From assembly GCA_963827855.1 (NCBI GenBank), contig CAWHBY010000002.1:1736001-1800000 (forward strand): a stretch of 64,000 nt of DNA, in the 5' to 3' direction. The DNA comes from DTPU01 sp963827855. GTDB taxonomy: Bacteria; Planctomycetota; Phycisphaerae; Sedimentisphaerales; Anaerobacaceae. The notes under the pieces are model-generated. The model saw nothing but the letters and a program-made list of their open reading frames with translations, did not search any database and was not told the DNA's origin. Both the position numbers and the translations under genes were made by a program. Positions 28,147-39,183 of the stretch are shown in pieces (position 1 is the stretch's first letter; every line of letters starts with the position of its first letter).

Positions 28147-30306
28147 TTTAGGATTGGCGCGGCCTGGCGTGGGCGTGGTCATGAACCGCCACTGCGCACC
28201 GCCGTCGCCCCTGCGGCCATACGAGACGTCCGAGGTCTGCACGCCGAAGGTCACCTTGTCGATCACCGCGTTGTTGTGCTCACGGGTATCGAGGAGGACC
28301 ACGGTCTCGCCGTCCTTGCTGAGCCCGAAGGTCATGTGGAGAGGGCCTTGGTTGGGATCGTTGTCCGCCCAGAACACGACGTAACCATGCGCAGGGACGT
28401 GCACGCCTGCAGGGACCTCCCACCACTTGCCGGGACTGTTCGCGTCCTGGGCCATCCGCATGCCACCCATCTCCACGTCGACAGCCTCAGCGTTGTAGAT
28501 CTCCACCCAGTCTTCGTACTTGCCCTTCTCATCTGCAATGGTGTGCTTGTTGGAGGCCATCAGCTCGTTGATGTAGAGCGCAGGCGACTTATAGGTCCAC
28601 TTGTTGGCTTCACCAGGCGTGGCACTATCCATGGTCTTCCACGTGCCCGTGCCATCCGGGTAGCGGCCCCAGGCCTGGTCTGCGGTCAGTCCCGTGAAAC
28701 TCACGGTGTCGATCAGGATCCCTGCCGCATCATACAGGTAAAGGCTGCCCGTTGCACTGCGAACGGCAAAGCTGGCGTGGTCGGCGCCCTCGCCCGCCTC
28801 GCCATCCAGCCAGATGAGCTGGAACTTGCCGTCGTTGACGTCGACTGCAGGAAGGGCCCACTTGGTGGGCTTCGTGGCGTCGTCGGTCAGATATGCGCCC
28901 GACAGGCTCACCTTGCCGGGTCCAACGTTGGTGATCTCGACCCAGCTCTCGTGCTCACTCGCCCCATCCACAGCGCCCGTGGAGTTGTTGGTCAGGACCT
29001 CGTTGAGGCGGAGGTCGGACTTGAGGCCCAGCCCGGTCAGCGACTGGCGCAGGTATTGGCTTCGCTGATCGGTAAAGGAGACCAGTCCATAGATGACCTT
29101 GGTGCCGTCCGCCACGTTCGACGTGAGGTTCTTCTCGAAGTCGGCGTTGGAGAACAGCTTGTTGGCATCTGCGTACACATCCGTCCTAATCACGTTCGCC
29201 AGGGCATTGACCCGCGCCGTCATCGTGGTGGCGTCATAGCCCTCACGCAGCATCTGGGCCAGCATCCGCAGATACAGCCGCTTGTAGCTGTCCACGGCCC
29301 ACAGCTTCTCCATCAGGGCCCGCTTTTGGGTCACCTGGCCCGCCTTGGTCACAGGCAGCCACAGGGGATCCAGGCGAGCCATATCCTGGCCGGAGGCCAC
29401 ATAGTTGTTAGATCTGCCAAAGGCATGCTCCGTGGCCCAGTGCAGATGCACGAGCTTGCCCGCGGCCTGGTGGGCATAGAGATAGTAGTTGGCCGTGCTG
29501 CCGTTGTAGGAATCCAGATTCACAAAGAGGTTGTTGAGGGCGATCCCATAGAGGACGTTGTTGACGTCCAGCACAGGAGAGATCGCGGCTGGGAGCTCCG
29601 CTGCAGTCTGGTTATTGAGCAGGTCGATCATGTGGATCAGACCCGAATAGTCATTGGCAGTCGTGTTGGTCGCCAGGGCGTAGTAAGGGGTATAGGCGGA
29701 CTGAGTCGATCCGAGCCAGCTCAGATCAGACCCTTGCTTGCCTTCGTCGCCGCCCAGGGCCTCGTATAGGTTGCCGTCCTCATAGTCGCCGAAGCGGTTC
29801 TGCACGAAGGTCTTGTCGATGTCTTCCACGGCGACGTACAGGCCCCAGTACACGTCGTTGACGTACACTCGGCAGTGGATCGCCCGCGTCGCAGGCACGT
29901 ACTTGGCCGTGAAGTCGAGGAACAGCTTCTCACGGAGCATCGTGGGGTCGTTGAACGAGTTGTTGAGCTCGAGCTTCTTGAGGCCGTGGAAGTCCAGGCC
30001 GTCGTCGAAGACGTTGAAGTCGACCTTGAAGGGCTTCTTGACGGACTTTGTATAGAAGGAGGCGTCGCCCTTGAACCGTATGCCGACGGGATTCAGCAAG
30101 GTGTCGTCCAGACGGATCGTGGCCCGGAAGTAAGGGTCATTGGGGTCTGCTGCATGTGCCGCGTACAGCTCGTCGTACCACTTCGTGCTCTCGAAGGTGA
30201 TCTTGATGTCATGGACCTTGGTGTCGTCAAAGAAGGTACTCAGGGACGCTGCCATAGTCACATTGCACAAGACGACAGCCTGAAGCCATAGAACGAGTAT
30301 CCTCAT
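28144..30306 (-). CDS. Secreted CotH-like protein with two lamin-tail (LTD) domains
   Basis: 720 residues from ATG 30306, with AGGAGG upstream. A signal peptide (LVLWLQAVVLCNVTMAA) is followed by a CotH kinase-like domain (about 30-390; KPFKVDFN, LKKLELNNSFNDPTMLREKL, YVNDVYWGLYVAVEDIDKTFV, NYYLYAH) and two LTD repeats (about 440-570 and 590-720; INELMASN...DWVEIYN). The metal-binding core, usually PWD-L-N-E-AFG, reads HWATEHAFG here, with the Asp absent, so kinase activity is doubtful. The domains suggest a surface-bound scaffold or protein-modifying role. Confidence 0.85.
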   Translation of the reverse strand: MRILVLWLQAVVLCNVTMAASLSTFFDDTKVHDIKITFESTKWYDELYAAHAADPNDPYFRATIRLDDTLLNPVGIRFKGDASFYTKSVKKPFKVDFNVFDDGLDFHGLKKLELNNSFNDPTMLREKLFLDFTAKYVPATRAIHCRVYVNDVYWGLYVAVEDIDKTFVQNRFGDYEDGNLYEALGGDEGKQGSDLSWLGSTQSAYTPYYALATNTTANDYSGLIHMIDLLNNQTAAELPAAISPVLDVNNVLYGIALNNLFVNLDSYNGSTANYYLYAHQAAGKLVHLHWATEHAFGRSNNYVASGQDMARLDPLWLPVTKAGQVTQKRALMEKLWAVDSYKRLYLRMLAQMLREGYDATTMTARVNALANVIRTDVYADANKLFSNADFEKNLTSNVADGTKVIYGLVSFTDQRSQYLRQSLTGLGLKSDLRLNEVLTNNSTGAVDGASEHESWVEITNVGPGKVSLSGAYLTDDATKPTKWALPAVDVNDGKFQLIWLDGEAGEGADHASFAVRSATGSLYLYDAAGILIDTVSFTGLTADQAWGRYPDGTGTWKTMDSATPGEANKWTYKSPALYINELMASNKHTIADEKGKYEDWVEIYNAEAVDVEMGGMRMAQDANSPGKWWEVPAGVHVPAHGYVVFWADNDPNQGPLHMTFGLSKDGETVVLLDTREHNNAVIDKVTFGVQTSDVSYGRRGDGGAQWRFMTTPTPGRANPK

Positions 30307-30521
30307 CTGCAAACCTCCTCTGGGGTCCGGCACTGTCACCGGACACAAATAGATTCCGCCGGGGTCGTTCAAGACCCGCCGTCCCCCAGGCCGGCAGTGC
30401 CCGAAAAGACAGACTCTGATCACTCTAAGAAACCAAAAAGGGCCTCCAAAATCAATAGAGCACTTCCCTCAGGGGCATCATACAGCCCGTCCTGGCAGAA
30501 TCTCGGCCCCCGAAAAAGCCT

Positions 30522-30551
30522 TTGACAGGTCGAACTTTCGACCCCTAGAAT
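30522..30551 (+). promoter_or_regulatory. Promoter with a palindromic spacer (probable operator) before htrA
   Basis: TTGACA at 30522-30527 and TAGAAT at 30546-30551 are 18 bases apart. The spacer contains GGTCGAACTTTCGACC (30528-30543), a 7-2-7 perfect inverted repeat. A protein bound there would block RNA polymerase. The gene starts 78 bases further on with GGAGG before its ATG. The rest of the 322-base gap 30307-30628 holds nothing else recognised. Confidence 0.65.
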
Positions 30552-30628
30552 CGTACGAATCAGCAAAAGTAGACCTGCCTCGACTGGACACGAAAGAGGC
30601 TAAGATCAATGAATCTTGGAGGTTACCT

Positions 30629-32119
<1,491 letters not shown>

Positions 32120-32154
32120 TTGTCTTCGTGTACTTTCCTCCTTCTCGAAGTCAA

Positions 32155-32190
32155 GGCCCCGTCGGCGCACACCCGCGGGGCCCCTTCGTT
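32155..32190 (+). terminator. Probable terminator after htrA
   Basis: GGCCCCG (32155-32161) pairs with CGGGGCC (32176-32182), followed by CCTTCGTT. The stem is strong but the T-run is poor, so termination may be partial. Confidence 0.5.
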
Positions 32191-32287
32191 TCATGGGGTC
32201 GCGGGAAGACCCCGTGGCAACAACGCACCCTAAGGACCCGCGAAGTGGGTTGGCCTGTCCGCCTTCGGCGGGTATAATCGTCCCCCT

Positions 32288-33076
32288 ATGAACGACTTTC
32301 TGAGGCACATCGTGATGGAAGCGGGCCGGATGTCCTTGGACTTCCGATCCAGGCTCGCCTCAGTACAGATCAACAAGAAGGCGCCGAAGAACATGGTCAG
32401 CGAGGCGGACGTGGCCGTAGAGCAGTTCCTGGTTGGCCAGATCCGACAGCGATACCCAGACCACGCAATCCTAGGTGAAGAGAGCGGCAGCCAGACGGGG
32501 TCAGGCCAGTACCGATGGATCATCGATCCCATCGATGGGACCAACTCGTTTCTGCACCAACAGCCCTTCTTCTCGACCTCCATCGCGATGGAGAAGGACG
32601 GGCAGGTCATCCTCGGTGCGGTGTATGCACCCGTCCTCGGAGAGCTGTTCCTTGCCGAACGCGGCAAGGGCGCGTCTTTGAACGGCAGTCCCATCCACGT
32701 CTCCAAGGAGAATCGGCTCATCGACTGCGTGATGGGGACAGGCTTCGCCTGCATGAGGGATGGCCTGCCCCGGAACAACCTGCCCTACCTGGGCGCAGTG
32801 CTGCCCAAGATCAGGGACGTGCGGCGATACGGCTCCGTGGCCGTGGACCTCTGCTACGTGGCCTGCGGCAGGCTGGACGGGTTCTGGGAGCTGAACCTCC
32901 AGTTGTATGACATCGCGGCAGGCCTGCTGATCTGCACTGAGGCAGGCGGGACGATCACCACTTTCCTTGGCGCCCAGCAGCCCATTGGCCAAGAGCTGGT
33001 GGCCACCAACGGCCATATCCACAAGGACCTGGTGGCTCTGTTGACCCAGGTTTCCCATAACCTATCGGGGGCTTAA
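32288..33076 (+). CDS. Inositol monophosphatase-family phosphatase
   Basis: 262 residues. Metal-binding motifs of the family: HAILGEESG (Glu), WIIDPIDGTNSF (Asp-Pro-Ile-Asp-Gly-Thr) and LYDIAAGLLICTEAGG (third-site Asp). It dephosphorylates inositol phosphate or a related small molecule (SuhB, CysQ and HisN all belong here); the sequence does not decide between them. A glycosyltransferase gene starts 2 bases after its stop, so the two are co-transcribed. Confidence 0.88.
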   Translation: MNDFLRHIVMEAGRMSLDFRSRLASVQINKKAPKNMVSEADVAVEQFLVGQIRQRYPDHAILGEESGSQTGSGQYRWIIDPIDGTNSFLHQQPFFSTSIAMEKDGQVILGAVYAPVLGELFLAERGKGASLNGSPIHVSKENRLIDCVMGTGFACMRDGLPRNNLPYLGAVLPKIRDVRRYGSVAVDLCYVACGRLDGFWELNLQLYDIAAGLLICTEAGGTITTFLGAQQPIGQELVATNGHIHKDLVALLTQVSHNLSGA

Positions 33077-33078
33077 AC

Positions 33079-33813
33079 GTGGATCTTTCCATCGTCATAC
33101 CCGCCTATAATGAGCAGACAAAGATCCGCCACGATATCCTGGAGGCCGCGGACTTCGTGCGCACGCAGTATCTCGCAGGTGAGATCCTGGTGGCCGATGA
33201 CGGCAGCTCCGATGGCACGGCCGAGGAGGCGCGCAGGACGGCCGTTCTCGGGCCGGTCAACCTGCGGGTGATCACCTGTGCGGAGCACAAGGGCAAGGGC
33301 TACGCGGTCAGGGCCGGGGTCGCGGCGTCCCGCGGCGCGACCGTCCTGTGCGCTGACAGCGGCAGGTGCGTGCCCTACCCGGCCGCCCTGCCCGCCATGG
33401 GCTGGATTCTGGATGAGTCATGTCATGTTGCCATAGGCTCCCGAAGGCTGTCGGGCAGCCACATCGTTCGAGGACAGCCCTGGCACCGAAGGGTCTCATC
33501 GAGGGCCGTGCACCGGATGCTCGTGCTGGCCTTCCCGGAGCTGCGAGACATACCCGATACCCAGTGCGGATTCAAGGTCTATTCAGGACCGGTCGCTCGC
33601 GAGCTGTTCGCCGAGTCCATCATCGACGGATTCCTGTTCGACGTGGAGATCCTCGTACGGGCCATTCGCAAGGGCTACACGGTCCGCCAGTTTCCCATCG
33701 AGTGGACCTGCGATCTGGACAGCCGCCTGTCAGCAGGCAGATCCATAGGTCCAGTCCTGGCGGAACTGGCCAAGATGCGCAGGGCAATCGGCCAACGACC
33801 TGCAACAAGGTAG
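33079..33813 (+). CDS. Family 2 glycosyltransferase (dolichyl-phosphate glucosyltransferase-like)
   Basis: 244 residues from a GTG start, the GT-A fold: DLSIVIPAYNEQTKI, VADDGSSDGTAEEA, and GKGYAVRAGVAASRGA. The usual D-x-D stretch reads CADSGRCVPYP. The end (CGFKVYSGPVARELF and DGFLFDVEILVRAIRKGY) is typical of the DPG-synthase / Agl-type group. No membrane helices. It would transfer a sugar from a nucleotide sugar to a lipid carrier, fitting the TIGR03663 protein and other envelope genes nearby. Confidence 0.88.
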   Translation: MDLSIVIPAYNEQTKIRHDILEAADFVRTQYLAGEILVADDGSSDGTAEEARRTAVLGPVNLRVITCAEHKGKGYAVRAGVAASRGATVLCADSGRCVPYPAALPAMGWILDESCHVAIGSRRLSGSHIVRGQPWHRRVSSRAVHRMLVLAFPELRDIPDTQCGFKVYSGPVARELFAESIIDGFLFDVEILVRAIRKGYTVRQFPIEWTCDLDSRLSAGRSIGPVLAELAKMRRAIGQRPATR

Positions 33814-33821
33814 CCCGTGGC

Positions 33822-33948
33822 CAAAATCAAACATCAAATGTCAAATATCAAAATGACAATGCAGGAATCAAAGAGAGCAGACGCCGTCGGTTCATTTCTG
33901 CATTTTGACCTGTATGTTTGCATCTTGATATTTGATCTTTGACTTGCT
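33822..33948. repeat. Intergenic palindrome built of TCAAA words
   Basis: The left arm (about 33822-33870) repeats AAAATCAAACATCAAATGTC variants. The right arm (33895-33948) is the degenerate complement (GCATTTTGACCTGTATGTTTG and so on). Same family as 9513-9648, with a different loop. It lies between the convergent ends of the GT2 and ApbE genes. Confidence 0.7.
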
Positions 33949-33952
33949 GCGT

Positions 33953-34911
33953 CTAGGGGCAAGAGCAGAGAGTCGGTGCCTGCCCGCCCAACCACCGGCC
34001 AAAGCATCTGGCCTGGCATGGGGGTTCTGCTGCAGAGCTATCCCTCGTGATGACCAGGGCTCCAATGGCGGGGTTAGTCTCGCACAGCCTCGCGATCCGA
34101 TCCGGCTCCATCACGACCCAGGCAGTGGACAAGGCATCTGCAAGGGTCCCGGATGGGGCCCACGACCAGGCAGCAGGCCGGCGCATGGGGTGCTTGCCAG
34201 TACTGGGATCCACGATATGGCGACGTCTGATCTGGGCCGATCCGCTCAGGCTGGCGTGACAGAGCGAGATCGCGGCAAGCTGCCTGTGGGTCTCGAAGGG
34301 ACAGGTGAGGGTGACAGGCCAGCCCGCCATGCCAGGCGGAGGCTCCAGGGCCAGGGCAGTGCTGGCCCCTCCGTGCACCAGGGCAGTCGTGATCCCCCAC
34401 TCGGCCAGAAGTTGGCTGACCTTGTCCAGGGCGAAGCCCTTGCCGATCGCGCCAGATCGAGCTGCACGGCCTCATCCAGCCTGGTCACGGTCATGGCATC
34501 CCCATCCAGCCTGACCAGGTCCATGCCCGCCTTGGGGCTTGTCACGCCAAGGCCGCCCTCGGGTGCAGGCATCCACGCCCCCACGCTGACGTCGAATGCC
34601 CCGGCAGTCAGGTCATAGGCAGCCCTGGCCTGCTGGAGGCACTCCATCGTCTCGGGCCCCACCAGCACCGATTGGTTCGACCTGGAGGCATTGACTGCGG
34701 AGACGTCACTGTGGGCGACAAAACGGCTCAGTTGCTGTTCAAGCCTGTCGAGCATTCTGAAGGCCTCGAGGGACGCCTGCCTGGCGTAGCTGGACCTGGG
34801 ATGGCAGACCAGGATCTCGAAGGTCGTGGCCATGGCCTGGTGCGAGAACCTGAGCAGGTCCGGCACAGGTTCAGGCCCCCAGCCCAGCGTGGTCTCAGCC
34901 CCGTCACACAC
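33953..34911 (-). CDS. ApbE-family FMN transferase, frameshifted
   Basis: From GTG 34911. N-terminal half: FSHQAMATTFEILV, RMLDRLEQQLSRF, AYDLTAGAFDVSVGAW. At about 34445 the expected LDLGAIGKGFALDKV is broken: CTGGCGCG lacks one G. The other frame then continues with LAEWGITTALVHGGASTALAL, RRRHIVDPSTGKHP and GTLADALSTAWVVM, all ApbE signatures. The family attaches FMN covalently to Thr of exported redox proteins using FAD. It starts 3 bases after the TIGR03663 gene in a three-gene unit. No lipobox is seen, and the tail runs into a repeat. Confidence 0.8.
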
Positions 34912-34914
34912 GGC

Positions 34915-36483
34915 TCACCTCACTCGGTCCAGCACTGCATCCCAGAGGTCGCTGCGGACGTATCCCCGCAGCTCCACGCCCGGCCGAAGGCGGGTCCCCT
35001 TGTTCAGGAATGACACGTAGAGGTTCCTGGCACCGGGAGGCTGCACCTCGTAGAACCACCTGATGAGATCGGGCTCCACCGGCATCTGGGCCAGGATCAT
35101 GTCTGCTGGAGGCGTGTTGAAGTCCACTGCCTGATAGTAGCCTACCTGCGTGAAGTCGCGGAGATACCAGGGCAGCGGCCAGTAGTCTGACCCTGGACAG
35201 ATGACCTGGATGCGGGTGGCCTTGCCCTTGTCGCAGGCGGCTGCGATCTGCCTGACCCTTTCCACTGCCCAGAGGGTGTCTTTGCTGGTATGGGCGTACA
35301 CGTAGGGGTTGGCCGCTGCGCTGGGGTACCGGTAGTTCAACAGGGCAGCCTCGGCCATGGGCACGAGGACACCCAGCCCAAGGCCGCAGGTCACTGCCAG
35401 CAGCCTCAGCCTGCTGGACCGGATGCGATCGGTCAGCTCCGCTATCGCCACGGCAGACACGAGGGTCATCCCCTGCACAAAGCCCAGCATGCACCAGGGA
35501 GTCTTGTAGGGAATCGCGGAGTACACGACCACGGTAGCCACTGCGTACAGAGCCAGCAAACGGGCCAAGACCGGGTCGCAGGTCCGGATCGGCCATCTTG
35601 CGGCAATCATGATGGCGCCAACGCCCGCCATCAGCACGATGAAGTCCTCATTCCAGTCGGGCCTCTGCCAGAACCGCACCCAGGTGAGGAGGTCCAGATA
35701 GTAGGTCCAGGGATGGATGTGATTGCCACTGCCTGCGCGTCCGAGGTACACGGCGAGGGTCCGGACCGAGTCGACCACGCCAGCGGGGTGGGTAAGAAAG
35801 GACGAATAGATCAATACCCAGACCACGATCCCCGCGACCGCAGCCAGGCCCAGATCCCTGAGACGAACCGGGGCGCCTCTGCGGCCTCTGTGCATCAGCC
35901 AGGCCAACAGGCCCGCCAAGCCAAGACAACCCCATACGATGATGGCAGTCTCCTTGGTCGCGTACATCAGGCCTGCGCATGCCCCTGCAGACAGGGCCCA
36001 GATCGCCTTGCGGCCCTGGCGGTATCGCCACACGGACACGATCAGGCCGAAGGTAAAGAAGACCAGGAGGCTCTCCTGGATGTAGTAGCGGCTGTAGAAC
36101 GCCATGCAGGGAGATGCAGCAGAGAGGCCTACTGCCCAGGCCGTGGCCTTCCAGCCGAGGGAACTTCGCAGTGCCAGGGGGAGCAGCACGAGGCCCAGCC
36201 CGAACAGGGCAGGGACCAGCCGAAGCGTGGTCTCATCCAGATCCGCATAATGACGCTGGCCCCTCAAGACAGCGAGGGGCCAGGTGAGAAGATTCAAGGT
36301 CGGGCCGTGAAACTCCTGGGGATCATACCGGTACGACCCCTGATCGAGGAGCCTGCCCAGCTTGGCGGCGTGGACCGCCTCATCCGTGTGCATGGGACGC
36401 TGGTCCAGCCGGGGCAGACGCAGCAGGCCTGCCGCAATCACTGCTGCGGCGATCCAGATCCAGGGTTGGCTGATCCGGCTCAT
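34915..36483 (-). CDS. TIGR03663-type multi-pass membrane protein (Agl23-like glycosyltransferase)
   Basis: 522 residues with about ten membrane helices. N-terminal signature LLRLPRLDQRPMHTDEAVHA, with the HTDEA acidic loop, then DPQEFHGPTL and YYIQESLLVFFTFG. This is the flippase-associated / dolichyl-phosphate-mannose-protein mannosyltransferase-like superfamily. The C-terminal 150 residues form a soluble domain. The stop of the upstream lipoprotein overlaps its start (ATGA). It probably transfers sugars from a lipid carrier on the outer face of the membrane. Confidence 0.85.
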   Translation of the reverse strand: MSRISQPWIWIAAAVIAAGLLRLPRLDQRPMHTDEAVHAAKLGRLLDQGSYRYDPQEFHGPTLNLLTWPLAVLRGQRHYADLDETTLRLVPALFGLGLVLLPLALRSSLGWKATAWAVGLSAASPCMAFYSRYYIQESLLVFFTFGLIVSVWRYRQGRKAIWALSAGACAGLMYATKETAIIVWGCLGLAGLLAWLMHRGRRGAPVRLRDLGLAAVAGIVVWVLIYSSFLTHPAGVVDSVRTLAVYLGRAGSGNHIHPWTYYLDLLTWVRFWQRPDWNEDFIVLMAGVGAIMIAARWPIRTCDPVLARLLALYAVATVVVYSAIPYKTPWCMLGFVQGMTLVSAVAIAELTDRIRSSRLRLLAVTCGLGLGVLVPMAEAALLNYRYPSAAANPYVYAHTSKDTLWAVERVRQIAAACDKGKATRIQVICPGSDYWPLPWYLRDFTQVGYYQAVDFNTPPADMILAQMPVEPDLIRWFYEVQPPGARNLYVSFLNKGTRLRPGVELRGYVRSDLWDAVLDRVR

Positions 36484-37283
36484 TGCGCGGGTTTACCGAA
36501 GACCTCCACCTCCAGATAATGGTTCTGGTCATTCTGGTTGTTGCCCTTGCTGTACAGCCGCACGTAGCGGGCCTTGGTGCCCTTGCCGTCGATCAGCTTG
36601 CCCTCTGCGGTCTCGATGTACTGCCGGTTCGTGCCCACGCCCAGTCCAGAGGAGTTGTCCTTGTCGTTGTTGAACAGGGTCCGGACGTTGTTGATGAAGT
36701 CCGCATCATCGGCCACCTGGACGACCACGTCAAAGTACACGCGGGACTGCTTGTGGTAGTGCCAGGCCAGGATCGCGTAGATCTCGCTGGGCTGGCCGAG
36801 GTCTATGGTGACGCTCTGCAGGAAGGGGTCCAGCTCTACCAGACTGTCGTCTGCGGCCTCCTTGTTGCCGTCCGTGACCATGGACAGTTGTCCCATGATC
36901 GGCTCGCTCGAGGAGCTCTTCACGGACTTGCCCACTGCGATGTTGACCACACCCTTGGGTGCGAGCGGAACAGGTCTGGCCTTGCCCAGCGGCGGCTCAA
37001 GATCGCTCACCCCGTCGAGACTCGCCGGAGTCCCCACGAACATGGGCTTGGGTAGGACGATCGGCAGGGGCGCCAGATCGCCAGCGGCAAGGGCAGGCGC
37101 CTGCTTGACTTGGGACTCAGGCTGGGCCTGTGCCGGCGCCTGGGATTGAGCCGGGGCTGCACTGGGTGCAGGACCGGCCGTGCTGCTGGGTTCCTTCTTG
37201 CTGCACGAGGCCGCAACGATCAGGACCGCGACCGCGATCACACAGACACCCGTCCTGGTCCAAACGCCTTTGATCCACTGCAT
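36480..37283 (-). CDS. Lipoprotein with discoidin-like domain
   Basis: 267 residues. A signal peptide ends in a lipobox (VLIVAASC) with the Cys at about residue 27, followed by a long Pro/Ala/Gln-rich spacer (about 30-65). Residues about 110-265 (VNIAVGKSVKSSSSE through SVTIDLGQPSEIYAILAWHYH and ARYVRLYSKGN) look like an F5/8 type C fold. First gene of the unit with the TIGR03663 and ApbE genes. Probably displayed on the outer or inner membrane, binding sugar. Confidence 0.75.
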   Translation of the reverse strand: MQWIKGVWTRTGVCVIAVAVLIVAASCSKKEPSSTAGPAPSAAPAQSQAPAQAQPESQVKQAPALAAGDLAPLPIVLPKPMFVGTPASLDGVSDLEPPLGKARPVPLAPKGVVNIAVGKSVKSSSSEPIMGQLSMVTDGNKEAADDSLVELDPFLQSVTIDLGQPSEIYAILAWHYHKQSRVYFDVVVQVADDADFINNVRTLFNNDKDNSSGLGVGTNRQYIETAEGKLIDGKGTKARYVRLYSKGNNQNDQNHYLEVEVFGKPAQ

Positions 37284-37504
37284 AGAGAGGGTCCTCCAAT
37301 TGAGTCGTGGTAGTCATTGTCCAAACAGCATAAACAGATTCTAGTGCGACTGAAGGCAAACGCAAGCCCAATTACTCCCTGCCGGCCCCGCCGCCTGAGC
37401 ATCGTCCGAGTCATGACTTTCCTCCGGCAGCCAGACACCCTATACTGTGGACCGCGCCGTCAGGGCGCAGTAGCTCATTCTGCTCCTTGCCTAGGGGGTA
37501 TGCC

Positions 37505-38383
37505 ATGAACGAAGGCTTGATCGTCAATCTCTCGCCGACGGGGATGATCCCCGACCGGCAGATGAGTCCACATGTGCCGCTCTCCGTGCAGGAGATCGTG
37601 GAAGACGTGCACAGGGCGGTGGAGATCGGGATCACCATGGTCCACCTCCACGCCAGGGATCCGGTCACGGCAAGACCCACGTACAAGGCCGAGGTCTATG
37701 CCAGGATCATCGAGGGCATACGATCCTTCTCGCAGGACCTGGTCATCTGCGTCTCCTTGAGCGGTCGGGATTTCAGGGAATTCGAACAGCGGAGAGAGCC
37801 CCTGCAACTGGAAGGCGGCCTCAAGCCCGACCTGGGAAGCCTCACGCTCAGCTCGCTCAACTTCAACCACGTGGCCAGCGTCAACTCGCCCGACATGATC
37901 CACGCCCTGGCAGCAGAGATGCAGTCCCGATCCATCCTCTGTGAGCTCGAGGCCTTTGACGCGGGCATGATCAACTACGCCAAGTACCTGGAAACCAAGG
38001 GTCTCCTCTCGCCACCCCACTACTTCAACCTGCTGTTGGGTAACATCGCCTGCGCCCAGGCAGACCTGCTCCACGCAGGCATCATGATCCGGGACCTGCC
38101 GCCGGATTCACTCTGGAGCCTGGCTGGAATCGGCAATGCCCAGCTCATGATGAACTCCATAGCGATTGCCGCAGGCGGAGGGGTGCGGATCGGCCTGGAA
38201 GACAACCTCTGGTATGACTCCCAGCGGACCCGCCTGGCCACCAACGCAGATCTGCTTCGCAGGATCCACAACCTGGCTGAGGCCAACCAGCGACCCCTGA
38301 TGTCTCCTGCAGAGCTGAGGAAACGGCTCAGACTGGAGCCGGGCCACGGAAGGTACGGCCGCCTTGCGTCCAAGGGAGACTAG
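37505..38383 (+). CDS. BKACE-family (DUF849) beta-keto acid cleavage enzyme
   Basis: 292 residues, a TIM-barrel Zn enzyme that cleaves beta-keto acids with acetyl-CoA. Visible: LSPTGMIPDR, the metal-binding H-x-H in MVHLHARDP, then SLTLSSLNFNHVASVNSPDMI and an AGIGNAQLMMNSIAIAAGGGVRIGLEDNLW block. Start at ATG 37505 rather than 37487. A single-gene unit; neighbours do not reveal its substrate. Confidence 0.85.
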   Translation: MNEGLIVNLSPTGMIPDRQMSPHVPLSVQEIVEDVHRAVEIGITMVHLHARDPVTARPTYKAEVYARIIEGIRSFSQDLVICVSLSGRDFREFEQRREPLQLEGGLKPDLGSLTLSSLNFNHVASVNSPDMIHALAAEMQSRSILCELEAFDAGMINYAKYLETKGLLSPPHYFNLLLGNIACAQADLLHAGIMIRDLPPDSLWSLAGIGNAQLMMNSIAIAAGGGVRIGLEDNLWYDSQRTRLATNADLLRRIHNLAEANQRPLMSPAELRKRLRLEPGHGRYGRLASKGD

Positions 38384-38408
38384 TGCCCCTACAGATAGGC
38401 AAGACCTA

Positions 38409-39104
38409 TCAGGACTTCACTGACGCCCGCGATCGCCTGGGGCGGACAGGGCCGGTCTCGGCAGCGGCCAGGAGGGCCGGCATCTGGCGGATCGACTCCA
38501 ACACGCGGCAGCCCAGGCCTTGGAGCCTGGAGACGTCCTGGTGTCCGCCTGCGACCAGGACACAGTCCACTCCCAGGGCCTTTGAGACCTCGGCGTCGTG
38601 TATCGTGTCGCCCACCATGACCACGACCGAGGGATCCAGGCCCAGATCCGCGAGGAGCCGCCTCGCCTCAGCCACCTTGCCTTCTGCGAAGCAGTCCTTG
38701 CGTCCTGCCAGGCGGACAAAGTAAGAGGACAGGCCAAAACGGGTCACTGCCTCTGTCAGCAGGTCCTGCTCGTACGCAGATAGGATCGACTGGGTGAGCC
38801 CGGCCCGCAGACAGTGGTCCAGGACCTCGGATACCCCCGGGTGCAAAGGGCACTCGAACTGGCGCTGCCGATAGAGCGAGATGTACTCGTCCGCCACCTG
38901 GTCATAGGAGTCAATGGAGAAGTCGAATCCGAGCTTGCAGTAGTATTCCTGGACCGGGAAGCCAAACAGGGCCCTGTACTGCTTCAGGTTGGTCTGTGGC
39001 TTGCCGTGCAAGGCCAGGACGTTGTTCAGGATCTGGACGCAGGCCTCCGCGTCGTCCAACAAGGTTCCATTCCAGTCCCAGATGACGTGCTGGTATCGTT
39101 TCAA
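38409..39104 (-). CDS. HAD-superfamily phosphatase (phosphoglycolate-phosphatase-like)
   Basis: 231 residues from TTG 39104, with CGGAG 9 bases upstream; an ATG at 39164 would add 20 atypical residues. HAD motif I is VIWDWNGTLLDD (second position Asn, a known variant), motif II in SILSAYEQDLL, and motif IV in VVVMVGDTIHDAEVSKALG. The cap lies between motifs I and II. It hydrolyses a small phosphate ester, identity uncertain. Confidence 0.85.
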   Translation of the reverse strand: MKRYQHVIWDWNGTLLDDAEACVQILNNVLALHGKPQTNLKQYRALFGFPVQEYYCKLGFDFSIDSYDQVADEYISLYRQRQFECPLHPGVSEVLDHCLRAGLTQSILSAYEQDLLTEAVTRFGLSSYFVRLAGRKDCFAEGKVAEARRLLADLGLDPSVVVMVGDTIHDAEVSKALGVDCVLVAGGHQDVSRLQGLGCRVLESIRQMPALLAAAETGPVRPRRSRASVKS

Positions 39105-39183
39105 GGTTTGGTACTCCGTTAGATAGAAAGGCCCTATCCTACAACGATGGCGCCACCTGTCCATAGCTCAGAGGCGGCTGCCA

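Noticed and set aside
28051..29769. A 572-codon open frame opposite the CotH/LTD gene
   Set aside because: Same reasoning: no family features, and the opposite strand has a well-supported gene.
35290..36519. A 409-codon plus-strand frame opposite the TIGR03663 membrane protein
   Set aside because: Rich in His, Gln and Arg, typical of a shadow frame; the membrane protein on the other strand is convincing.
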